Positions 1-5,523 of a stretch of DNA of 5,523 nucleotides are shown here, one piece after another. A program made the translations under genes and the position numbers. Numbering within the stretch: the stretch's first letter is position 1; the number at the start of each line of letters is the position of its first letter. The stretch comes from Bacteroidota bacterium. GTDB taxonomy: Bacteria; Bacteroidota; Bacteroidia; UBA8524. Under the pieces are notes generated by a model. It searched no databases. It saw nothing but the letters and a program-made list of their open reading frames with translations, and was not told where the DNA came from. The stretch spans positions 29,881 to 35,403 of the forward strand of contig DQHT01000053.1 of assembly GCA_003531115.1 (NCBI GenBank), given 5' to 3'.

Positions 1-39
1 CGCTCCCTCGCTCAGGCCGCAGGCCCGCTCCCTCGCTCC
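1..39. repeat. GC-rich direct repeat, cut by the window edge
   Basis: The 13-mer CGCTCCCTCGCTC occurs at 1-13 and again, exactly, at 26-38, so the period is 25 bp. The segment between the copies (about 14-25) is built from two AGGCC blocks around GC and can form a short GGCC-TGC-GGCC hairpin. The second copy diverges right after the 13-mer and ends 9 bp before the alr stop codon. The stretch is much richer in GC than the adjacent coding DNA. It is either the end of a longer tandem array or a small intergenic repeat element; the window edge prevents a decision. No T tract follows on either strand, so I do not call it a terminator. Confidence 0.6.
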
Positions 40-47
40 CGAAAATC

Positions 48-1208
48 TCATTCAACCACAAACCTCGGAATATCCGCCGGCAGCCGGGTGAGTAACTCAT
101 AATTCAGCATATCACTAAACTCACTGAAGGAGGAAATACTGATCTCAAGATCATCTTGTTTTCCAATAAGAACCACCTCGTCTCCTTTATGTACCTCTTC
201 GATACTGCTAATATCCACCGTGATCATATTCATGTTTACCGTTCCGATCACCGGTACCCGTTTTCCATGGATCAAAACCCAGCCCGAATTGCTCAAAGAA
301 CGGCTAAAGCCCTGGCTGTAACCGATGGGAATGGTGGCTATGGTACAGTCTGAATTGGCGAGGTAGGAGGTTCCATACCCGATAAATTCTCCTTTTTTCA
401 CCTCTTTGGTATCCATAACCGTAGTTTTCCAGCTAATTAGCCTTTGCAGAGGGCTTTTTGTTGCATGTTTCATGGTCATGTACTCGATCAAAACTTCGTT
501 TGTCGGGAAAAATCCATATTGGATAATGCCCAAACGTACCAGATCGAAGTGGGTTTTGGGATAGCGTATGGCAGCGGCCGAACAGGCCATATGACGCTGG
601 GCAGGATGGAATCCACCCAGGATAATTTTTTTTAGTACTTTATCAAAATTTTTCTGCTGTTGTCGGATGCGGTAGTAATTGGCAATACTTTCTGCCCCTG
701 CAAGGTGGGTGCAAATTCCCTGAAAATGAAGGGTGTCCTGATGTTGTTCCAAAAAATGAAGTGCTGTTGTCAATTCCTTCGCAGAAAAGCCCGTGCGGTT
801 CATGCCAGTTTCGGCCTCGAGGTGAACATATGCTTTCATTTTCAATTTTTCCGCAATCTGCTGCGCCTGCATGAGCCTGTCCATCTCAAAAACATAAAAT
901 TCGATCCCGTTTTCAATAGCCCATTCCAGTTCCGGTCCATCTACATAGCCCATGATCATTATGGTGCTGTCTTTTTGCCTGGCATGGAATACCTGTTGGG
1001 CCTCATTGGCGCTGAATACCGAAAAATGATCCACCCCATACGATTCGGCAAGGGGCACAAAACATTCAATCCCATGTCCATAGGCATTTCCTTTTACCAC
1101 ACTCGAAATTTGCACTCCTTGTTTCAGGTATTTTTTCAGGAAATTGAGGTTATGCGCAAAAGCTGATTTGCTAATTTCAATATACGAACATTGAAAAGCC
1201 GGTTTCAT
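48..1208 (-). CDS. alr: Alanine racemase
   Basis: This PLP enzyme interconverts L- and D-alanine in the cytoplasm and supplies D-Ala for peptidoglycan. At 386 residues it has the normal full length. The PLP-binding lysine is K39 in VVKGNAYGHG, close to the family KANAYGHG motif. Other expected features are H168 in CTHLAG, S210 in HMACSAA, R225 in RLGIIQYG (the arginine that contacts the pyridine nitrogen in the family), the catalytic tyrosine Y278 in GYGTSY, IPIGY at 293-297, and the C-terminal NYELLTRLPADIPR. R138 in ETGMNRTGF matches the arginine that contacts the PLP phenolic oxygen. Two positions are unusual. The lysine carbamylated in the Geobacillus enzyme aligns with E131, and the usual CMD segment reads N325-M326-N327. 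The ATG at 1206-1208 overlaps the stop of the upstream amidohydrolase by 4 bp (ATGA), which implies coupled translation. It is a stand-alone enzyme, not the MurF-Alr fusion known in many Bacteroidota. Confidence 0.95.
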   Translation of the reverse strand: MKPAFQCSYIEISKSAFAHNLNFLKKYLKQGVQISSVVKGNAYGHGIECFVPLAESYGVDHFSVFSANEAQQVFHARQKDSTIMIMGYVDGPELEWAIENGIEFYVFEMDRLMQAQQIAEKLKMKAYVHLEAETGMNRTGFSAKELTTALHFLEQHQDTLHFQGICTHLAGAESIANYYRIRQQQKNFDKVLKKIILGGFHPAQRHMACSAAAIRYPKTHFDLVRLGIIQYGFFPTNEVLIEYMTMKHATKSPLQRLISWKTTVMDTKEVKKGEFIGYGTSYLANSDCTIATIPIGYSQGFSRSLSNSGWVLIHGKRVPVIGTVNMNMITVDISSIEEVHKGDEVVLIGKQDDLEISISSFSEFSDMLNYELLTRLPADIPRFVVE

Positions 1209-2356
1209 GACAGGATATCTTTACAGAGTTGGTGGAAAAGCGCGACTCCGGTATCCAGGAGTTCGTCAGGAAAATCGTAATCGGGATTATGCAGGGCAGG
1301 GCAGGTCTCCCCTGATCCGATCCCAAACATGGCGCCGGGGAAATGCTGGGTGAACAAACCGAAATCTTCCCCCCATTTAAAAGGATAAGCCCTTTTATGG
1401 ATGCTGAGACCGAGTTGTTCCGCTGCTCCGTAAACAGCACCCACTGCTTCGGGATTATTTTCGATGGCATTAAAAGAATGGGTCCATTCATGGGTGATAT
1501 ACAATCCATATTTGGCAGAAGCATCTTCGGCCAGGCGTAAAACCTCCTCACTCAACTTTTCCATATTTTCCTGCGACCAGCAACGTAAAGTGAGGCGCAA
1601 TTCGCCGTAACCGGCAGAAATGCCATAGGCGATCTCCCCCATTTCCATTTGAACGGGGGTGATCAGGGTAAAGTCGTCACGCTCAGGTTGGTTGTTCGAC
1701 AATTTTCCACAACCCTGCAGGATATGGGCAATGGACAAAGCGGGATTCAGTCCATGTTCCGGTTCAGCCGCGTGGGCTGTTTTTCCAAAAAAGTGAAAAA
1801 TAACACTGGTAACGGCCGCCGAAAAGGATCCCTCCCGGTAAACAACCTGATGCAATGGATATCCGGGGAGATTATGAAAGGCAAAAACAAAATCCGGCTT
1901 AAAGTGGGCAAAATGCGGGTCGGCCAACATGGCTTTGGCACCCCGTCCGTCTTCTTCGGCGGGTTGAAAGAGAAGCAGAACAGATCCTTTTTCAGGCCTT
2001 TTTTCATGCAGTTGTTGAGCCAGTCCGAGTAAAATTGTTGTATGCCCATCATGCCCGCATTTATGGGAAACGCCATGTACTTTAGATGCATAGGCAAATG
2101 AATTGACCTCCTGGATCGGAAGGGCGTCAAGTTCCGCGCGAAAAAGGAGGCAGGGTCCGGGTTTCCCGCTGTCGAAGGTGGCTACGATGCCCGTTCCGCC
2201 CAGGCCACTGACCACGGCATTTGGGGAACAGGAAGCCAAAAAAGCAAGCACCCGCTCTGCAGTTTTGTGTTCTTCACCCGAAACCCCCGGGTTGGCGTGA
2301 AGTTCTTTACGGAATGCCTGTAATGCGCTGTATTGTGAAGTTGTTAAAATATGCAT
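1205..2356 (-). CDS. M20-family metal-dependent amidohydrolase (N-acyl-amino acid / hippurate hydrolase type)
   Basis: This is a 383-residue enzyme of the M20D group (hippurate hydrolase, N-acyl-L-amino acid amidohydrolase, IAA-amino acid hydrolase), which removes an acyl group from an amino acid or cleaves a small peptide; the true substrate cannot be read from sequence. Visible motifs are RKELHANPG (16-24), RAELDALPIQE (73-83), the metal-site motif HKCGHDGHT with C100 and H102, QPAEEDGRGA with E134/E135, H161 in FAFHNLPG, and H356 in ALHNPDYDFPDE. These give the full family set of Cys, His, Glu, His, His ligands. The dimerisation (lid) domain, beginning around residue 180, includes GKTAHAAEPEHG. 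There is no signal peptide, so it is probably cytoplasmic. I chose the ATG at 2354-2356 because the family homology starts about 10 residues later. The longer open frame to 2488 only reads through the Cys/Gly tail of the neighbour in another frame. Its TGA overlaps the alr ATG by 4 bp. Confidence 0.92.
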   Translation of the reverse strand: MHILTTSQYSALQAFRKELHANPGVSGEEHKTAERVLAFLASCSPNAVVSGLGGTGIVATFDSGKPGPCLLFRAELDALPIQEVNSFAYASKVHGVSHKCGHDGHTTILLGLAQQLHEKRPEKGSVLLLFQPAEEDGRGAKAMLADPHFAHFKPDFVFAFHNLPGYPLHQVVYREGSFSAAVTSVIFHFFGKTAHAAEPEHGLNPALSIAHILQGCGKLSNNQPERDDFTLITPVQMEMGEIAYGISAGYGELRLTLRCWSQENMEKLSEEVLRLAEDASAKYGLYITHEWTHSFNAIENNPEAVGAVYGAAEQLGLSIHKRAYPFKWGEDFGLFTQHFPGAMFGIGSGETCPALHNPDYDFPDELLDTGVALFHQLCKDILS

Positions 2357-2426
2357 AGCCTGAGATATAGTCCTTTCAATTCCCTGCTGAACCTGAAGTA
2401 TACCATTAATTGAAGGAAATTCCCAG

Positions 2427-2457
2427 AAAAAGGGGGTTTTTATCCTCCGCATCCCCC
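2427..2457 (-). terminator. Possible weak intrinsic terminator or attenuator
   Basis: On the minus strand GGGGG (2457-2453) is followed 16 nt later by CCCCC (2436-2432) and immediately by TTTTT (2431-2427). The stem is only 5 bp, though all GC, and the loop is long, so any termination would be partial. The left arm lies inside the last codons of the Cys/Gly-tail gene and the right arm just past its TAA. It would separate the four-gene unit upstream from the amidohydrolase-alr pair. The G-rich arm is also explained by glycine codons, so chance is a real alternative. Confidence 0.28.
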
Positions 2458-3276
2458 ACAACCTCCACATCCACTGCAGCCGCTGCACGAGCTACATCCC
2501 GAACAACCACCTCCACCGCCACATGAACCATTACCTGACGTAGTACTGCGGGTGGATGCATCGTATCCCGAATTGAAGGTTTTTGAATAGTAATTGAAAT
2601 CAATAACCTGAAAAGTAGGACTACCATTATCACTAATTTCATTGTGATGATCAGAGGCCCTTTCCAATACAGAATCGATCAACTCCGCAAATTTTGGATC
2701 TACCTCATACAAGAGAAATATATTGCCGATTATGGGTGCGATACGCTCGGCAATTTCTGATCTCCTGCGATAGTCGTTTAACTCAGCCAATAATTTCCCT
2801 AAAACTACCAATTCTTCACGGAGCCTTTGTTGCTGCCTGACGCCATGTTCATTTAAGCGGATGCGACCAAGAAGACGGTTCCAAAAAGTTGTTTTCAGGT
2901 ATTTCGAAAAAATTAAATTGTCCTGAATTGTCCGACGCATATAAGTATAGCCATCCCCCGCGTTTTGCACGACAATTTTTACATAGGTGCGGAGAAAAAA
3001 GGTTGTTTCAGGATTCTTTCGAAAGGGTTCAATGAACAGCTTTTCGTGAATTTGAGCTTGATATTGATGGAAATTTTTCCCCGCGGCCAAATAAGCATTT
3101 TTCCGAATCGGATCTTTTGGGTTAGCTTGGCTATTTCGGGTTTCAATTTGAAATACGCTTTTCATTACCAGATCAATGAGTGTAAGTTTGAGAAAATCGC
3201 GCATGGTTAGAGATGATTCTTCCAAAAGCACCAAACACTCAGCTGGAGTCAGGTTTTTTAGCTGTTCCATTTCCAT
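2440..3276 (-). CDS. Uncharacterised protein with a C-terminal Cys-x-x triplet tail
   Basis: I do not recognise a named function. The 278-residue product has three parts. Residues 1-205 are mostly helical and charged, opening with LTPAECLVLLEESSLTMRDFLKLTLIDLV and including an Arg-rich helix at 146-178 (VRQQQRLREELV...DYRRRSE). Residues 206-247 are a polar Ser/Thr/Asn linker. Residues 252-278 are only Cys, Gly and Ser, with cysteines at 252 and then at every third position from 258 to 276: seven triplets of CSG, CSS or CGG. There is no signal peptide or clear membrane span. The layout recalls TIGR04222-type proteins, which also end in Gly/Cys-rich low-complexity tails, but the usual N-terminal membrane part is absent and I assign this only tentatively. 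The start could be the ATG at 3274-3276, the ATG at 3268-3270, or a TTG at 3298-3300; I prefer the first. It overlaps the GRDP-like gene by 19 bp, so the two are very likely co-translated partners. Confidence 0.85.
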   Translation of the reverse strand: MEMEQLKNLTPAECLVLLEESSLTMRDFLKLTLIDLVMKSVFQIETRNSQANPKDPIRKNAYLAAGKNFHQYQAQIHEKLFIEPFRKNPETTFFLRTYVKIVVQNAGDGYTYMRRTIQDNLIFSKYLKTTFWNRLLGRIRLNEHGVRQQQRLREELVVLGKLLAELNDYRRRSEIAERIAPIIGNIFLLYEVDPKFAELIDSVLERASDHHNEISDNGSPTFQVIDFNYYSKTFNSGYDASTRSTTSGNGSCGGGGGCSGCSSCSGCSGCGGCGGCGG

Positions 3277-3800
3277 TTTTTCAATTTTGGTAGTAGCCAA
3301 TAGCGATGACGGTTAACCCGGGTAAAGTTTATTTCCTCGAAACGGCTAGTGCTGTCAGGCCAGATATCTACAGGAGCATCGTTTCCAAATTCGAGTCTAT
3401 AAAGGAGTAGCGTTTTTTCATACCAGTCGTTAAACTTCTCTTTTTCTGAATCGCCTCCTTTTGTGGGTCCATGATGGATTTTTCGACCCAATGTTTTTTC
3501 ACAGAAGTCGTCCCAGTATGAATGGGTATAAAGGAGATGGAGGTGCCAAACCTGGTCCACCGGATCCGAAGGAGTGAGGGGATGGCTGGCAATCATCATT
3601 AGGTAGATAAAGCGTTTGTATTCCTCCAAACAACGAAGTGCAAAATGATGTTCCCAAGCATTTTCTTTGGCCAGCCGGTCTGAAAACGTATAGGAACTGG
3701 ATTCATCATCCAATTCAAATTGGCGAATTTTTTTCCAGAGTATGGAATTTTCAGGAGTCAAATCGAACTTATTGGTATCTGGAAAGCAAAGGAAAATCAA
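3258..3800 (-). CDS. GRDP-like (glycine-rich domain-containing protein-like) protein
   Basis: The core from LWKKIRQFELDDE (21-33) to WYEKTLLLYRLEFG (126-139) matches the bacterial branch of the family first named in plants as glycine-rich domain-containing proteins. The hallmark is HPLTPSDPVDQVWHLHLLYTHSYW (73-96), with H73, D82, W85, H86 and H88, followed by C100, LGRKIHHGPT (104-113) and DIWPD (145-149). The family has no established biochemical activity in bacteria; the conserved His/Asp/Trp cluster suggests metal or ligand binding, which is inference. No signal peptide or membrane span is seen in the core. The start is uncertain because no in-frame ATG lies between the upstream stop at 3849 and the conserved core. 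TTG at 3798-3800 gives 180 residues and a 32-bp overlap with the DUF2459 gene. TTG at 3759-3761 gives 167 residues with a 7-bp gap and fits the family's usual N-terminus equally well. It overlaps the Cys-tail gene downstream. Confidence 0.85.
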   Translation of the reverse strand: MIFLCFPDTNKFDLTPENSILWKKIRQFELDDESSSYTFSDRLAKENAWEHHFALRCLEEYKRFIYLMMIASHPLTPSDPVDQVWHLHLLYTHSYWDDFCEKTLGRKIHHGPTKGGDSEKEKFNDWYEKTLLLYRLEFGNDAPVDIWPDSTSRFEEINFTRVNRHRYWLLPKLKKWKWNS

Positions 3801-4434
3801 AGGGAGTCCAATAACAAGCAGGTAAACCTGATTCTCTGAGTCCGTCGTTTATCCAGGTATTGCAGGTTTTTGTAAAGGAATAACTTCCCTTAGCCCTGTA
3901 AAAGCTGTCGCCATACCCGTAAGAATGACCGTTAATCAGCATTTTTTTTCCCTCGTCATTTAACTGAAAGCTGTTTTTCAGGTAGGCTTTAAGCGCTTTT
4001 AGTTCTTTTACATTCACGTGAATTATTGCCCATTCCTTCTGATGCTTCTTATAAGGACTCAGATGAATCAATGAGCTGCCATCCAAAAATAACGCATTTA
4101 CTGCGGTACTCACTTTCAGATCGCCCCAGGTGGGGGTATGGAGATAGAAATTTTCATCGCCCCAGCCAAAGGCCAGGAAACTGTCTGATGCCTGGAAATT
4201 GAGATCTGCCAACAATACCGGATCGATCTCGGAAACGGGCAGGATCAGATCCAGATGTACCCCGTTGGTCCCAAGGAAAATGGTTTTTTCACCACTGGAA
4301 TTGACATGATTGACCGGGATATAGGATAGAAATAAAGCGATTAGTAGGTAAGAGATTGGAATCGCCAATAGCCCGAGAAAGCTGAATAGCAGAATTTTTA
4401 CAATCTTTTTTGGCTGCATCGGTTTTTTAGTCAT
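3769..4434 (-). CDS. DUF2459 / TIGR02117 family membrane-anchored protein
   Basis: This 221-residue protein has one N-terminal membrane segment (about 11-38, after a Lys-rich start MTKKPMQPKK), which should place the rest in the periplasm. Family marks are NGVHLDLILPV (57-67), FLAFGWGDENFYLHTP (86-101), YGYGDSFYRAKGSYS (172-186) and TCNTWINDGLRESGLP (190-205). These match the TIGR02117/DUF2459 family, known mainly from neighbourhoods such as urease regions and without an established activity. The conserved H60 and C191 in CNTW sit in an order like that of circularly permuted papain-like or NlpC/P60-related proteins; a hydrolase role is only a guess from that. Its ATG overlaps the TGA of the TonB-domain gene by 4 bp (ATGA), and its TAA lies inside or 7 bp before the GRDP-like gene, so it belongs to the same coupled unit. 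A second ATG at 4417-4419 would remove five residues. Confidence 0.88.
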   Translation of the reverse strand: MTKKPMQPKKIVKILLFSFLGLLAIPISYLLIALFLSYIPVNHVNSSGEKTIFLGTNGVHLDLILPVSEIDPVLLADLNFQASDSFLAFGWGDENFYLHTPTWGDLKVSTAVNALFLDGSSLIHLSPYKKHQKEWAIIHVNVKELKALKAYLKNSFQLNDEGKKMLINGHSYGYGDSFYRAKGSYSFTKTCNTWINDGLRESGLPACYWTPFDFPLLSRYQ

Positions 4435-5291
4435 TCGCGCAATTTAAATCGAATGGGTAAGTGTATCGTACCTGGTATTTTAGCTCCAAAAATATTTTCA
4501 CCAGGAATCCATAAAGGCATACTCCGGACGAGTTCAATCGCAGCGCTATCCAATTTTTCACCATTGGGTATTGATTTGACAACTTCCGGATCTACTATTC
4601 TGCCTAATGTATCATTTGAAAATTTTATTATAACCCTTCCTTGAATCTCCCTATCAGGATAATTAAGGTTTTTCTGAATAAAAGCTTTTAAACTATCCAC
4701 ACCACCAGGAAATTGAAGCATTTTATAAAGGATTTGTGGATCTTTTTCAATGATTTCGATTTCTCCCACAATTCCAATTTCCAGAGGCGGAATCTTTTTA
4801 CTTATTGACTTAGGGTTATCAGGGTCCACGCATTTTTTTTCTGTTTCGATAGTCTGTGGGGTCTCAACTCGCTGTGTGTCGATTAAATCTAATTGTGATA
4901 CCGAATCTGAAGGACGAATTTCACTGTTCGTTTCAACCTCAACCTTATCCTGAGTACATGGGCTGCAGGAACTCAAGAGCATAGCAGCCAATGAGAACCT
5001 ATAAAGAAGCTTGTTATTTGAGGCAGGTTTTCCGGATAATTCAATTTGTATTTCGGGCATCCAAATAGATTGAACTTGGGTATTGATTCTTCCACAAACC
5101 CTTTGGCTCGTATGACTCTTAAGATAGTCGACAATTTCCAGAGCCGGTATTTGAGTGAAATCAATCACGTGCAACTGGCACTTGGAGCAAAAACGTTTGT
5201 TTTCATCCCCGGTCATTGTAGACCAGTTTTCTTTACAGGGAGTTTTTATATGGATGGAGATCTGTTCCATATTGCATAACAGTTTCTCCAT
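4431..5291 (-). CDS. TonB C-terminal domain protein with a four-cysteine N-terminal domain
   Basis: The C-terminal 90 residues (about 195-284) are a TonB_C domain: FPGGVDSLKAFIQKNLNYP, then QGRVIIKFSNDTLGRIVDPEVV, then LDSAAIELVRSMPLWIPG and a final IPIRF-like strand (LPIRFKL). In Bacteroidota such domains occur in energy transducers that contact outer-membrane receptors and in other envelope proteins. The N-terminus (19-68) carries PC..NW..M, RFCSKC, VIDFTQIPALEIVDYL and VCGR, with cysteines 19, 35, 38 and 66. This is a recurring Bacteroidota domain that looks like a zinc ribbon. A short hydrophobic stretch (95-108) ends in LLSSC (105-109), which reads like a lipobox but lies far from the N-terminus. 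A Thr/Glu/Ser-rich spacer (113-160) follows. No ExbB/ExbD genes are in view, so an accessory or regulatory role is as likely as that of a main energy transducer. The ATG at 5289-5291 is used; an ATG at 5268-5270 is a good alternative that starts MEQISIHIKTPC. Confidence 0.88.
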   Translation of the reverse strand: MEKLLCNMEQISIHIKTPCKENWSTMTGDENKRFCSKCQLHVIDFTQIPALEIVDYLKSHTSQRVCGRINTQVQSIWMPEIQIELSGKPASNNKLLYRFSLAAMLLSSCSPCTQDKVEVETNSEIRPSDSVSQLDLIDTQRVETPQTIETEKKCVDPDNPKSISKKIPPLEIGIVGEIEIIEKDPQILYKMLQFPGGVDSLKAFIQKNLNYPDREIQGRVIIKFSNDTLGRIVDPEVVKSIPNGEKLDSAAIELVRSMPLWIPGENIFGAKIPGTIHLPIRFKLRE

Positions 5292-5336
5292 CTAAACGTC
5301 AGGTCAGGTTTTCAGGTTGTGTTGCAAGCTCATTAT

Positions 5337-5462
5337 TTATTTTTTGTATTCCCCATCATCCGGCTTTTTCCTCTTGCCCCTCCTCCTGATGATGACGATG
5401 GCGACCACAATACCAACGATCACCCAAAAATATAATCCCAGACTTGGTGTAATGAGTTCCAT
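5337..5462 (-). CDS. Small single-span membrane protein (41 residues)
   Basis: An ATG at 5460-5462 opens a 41-codon frame closed by TAA at 5337-5339. The product begins MELITPSLGLYFW, continues as a hydrophobic span (about 8-25, VIVGIVVAIVII at 14-25) and ends with a strongly basic tail (RRRGKRKK at 26-33) and PDDGEYKK. This is the expected layout of a small membrane protein with its C-terminus in the cytoplasm by the positive-inside rule. The first 13 residues resemble the N-terminus of Bacteroidota F-type ATP synthase subunit b, but the long stalk helix is absent. An in-frame TTG at 5475-5477 could extend it by six residues, and AGAGGA lies about 12 nt before that codon. It ends 45 bp before the TonB-domain gene, in the same direction, and could be the first gene of that unit. 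Coding status is supported by the coherent membrane layout and position only. Confidence 0.6.
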   Translation of the reverse strand: MELITPSLGLYFWVIVGIVVAIVIIRRRGKRKKPDDGEYKK

Positions 5463-5523
5463 ATGTGAAATGAATACCAAATTAGGTGTTTATCCTCTTG
5501 TGTCGTCCTGAAAAAAGTTGACA

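Noticed and set aside
660..1166. 168-codon plus-strand open frame
   Set aside because: It lies wholly antisense to alr, whose catalytic motifs are intact, and its translation shows no recognisable domain.
2397..2402. TATACT on the minus strand upstream of the amidohydrolase as a -10 box
   Set aside because: It lies about 40 bp before the ATG but has no matching upstream element at a proper spacing.
2357..2488. Upstream in-frame extension of the amidohydrolase, adding 44 residues
   Set aside because: The extension is a second frame through the Cys/Gly tail of the neighbouring gene, has unusual composition (Trp/Arg/Met-rich) and precedes the normal family start, which fits the ATG at 2354-2356.
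5296..5319. Three CCTGA repeats on the minus strand before the TonB-domain gene
   Set aside because: The copies are only five bases long with uneven spacing and no symmetry, which is within chance expectation.
5317..5511. 64-codon plus-strand open frame at the right end
   Set aside because: It is antisense to the small membrane protein; its low-complexity Leu/Thr run comes from the complement of the Ile/Val/Arg codons, and no family is recognisable.
5463..5523. Promoter for the operon, with TAATTTG at 5478-5484 on the minus strand
   Set aside because: It resembles the Bacteroidota TAnnTTTG element but has one base too few in the spacer, and no convincing -33 element is visible at the right distance.
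5518..5523. Perfect TTGACA on the plus strand at the window edge
   Set aside because: No -10 element can be seen because the window ends, and this consensus is not the usual one in Bacteroidota; a single hexamer is not enough.
1..5523. CRISPR array, tRNA, rRNA, insertion sequence or integrase
   Set aside because: No regularly spaced repeats with spacers, no tRNA-like cloverleaf that I can see, and no transposase or integrase motifs; nearly all of the window is accounted for by seven minus-strand genes.

Overview
The window looks like a piece of a Bacteroidota chromosome, probably from the Chitinophagia/Saprospiria/Cytophagia side of the phylum. The evidence is a TonB C-terminal domain fused to the 'PC...W..M...FC..C...DFT...CGR' N-terminal domain that is common in this phylum, moderate GC content, weak or absent Shine-Dalgarno sequences, and a glycine-rich-domain-like gene paired with a Cys/Gly-tailed protein. 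This assignment is an inference from protein style; there is no rRNA or other marker in the window.

Every supported gene lies on the minus strand, so transcription runs from right to left. In that order they are: a 41-residue single-membrane-span protein (5337-5462); a 286-residue protein with a four-cysteine N-terminal motif and a TonB C-terminal domain (4431-5291); a DUF2459/TIGR02117-type membrane-anchored protein (3769-4434); a GRDP-like (glycine-rich domain-containing protein-like) protein (3258-3800); a protein of unknown function ending in seven consecutive Cys-x-x triplets (2440-3276); an M20-family amidohydrolase (1205-2356); and alanine racemase (48-1208). The left edge holds part of a GC-rich direct repeat just past the alr stop codon.

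The four genes between 2440 and 5291 overlap end to end or nearly so, including one ATGA overlap, and look like one translationally coupled unit. The amidohydrolase and alr share a second ATGA overlap and form a pair. Between the two groups is an 83-bp gap with a weak GGGGG/CCCCC hairpin followed by a T tract, so they may be separate transcripts or a partly attenuated one.

Functionally, the left pair is ordinary metabolism: deacylation of an N-acyl amino acid or peptide, and L-/D-alanine interconversion for peptidoglycan. The right group is the less explored part. It combines two envelope-anchored proteins (TonB-like and DUF2459) with a two-gene module of a GRDP-like protein carrying a VDQVWHLH motif and a partner with a cysteine tail. 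The tail has the look of a metal-binding, cross-linked or modified segment. Whether these proteins act together has to be tested by comparing neighbourhoods in other genomes.
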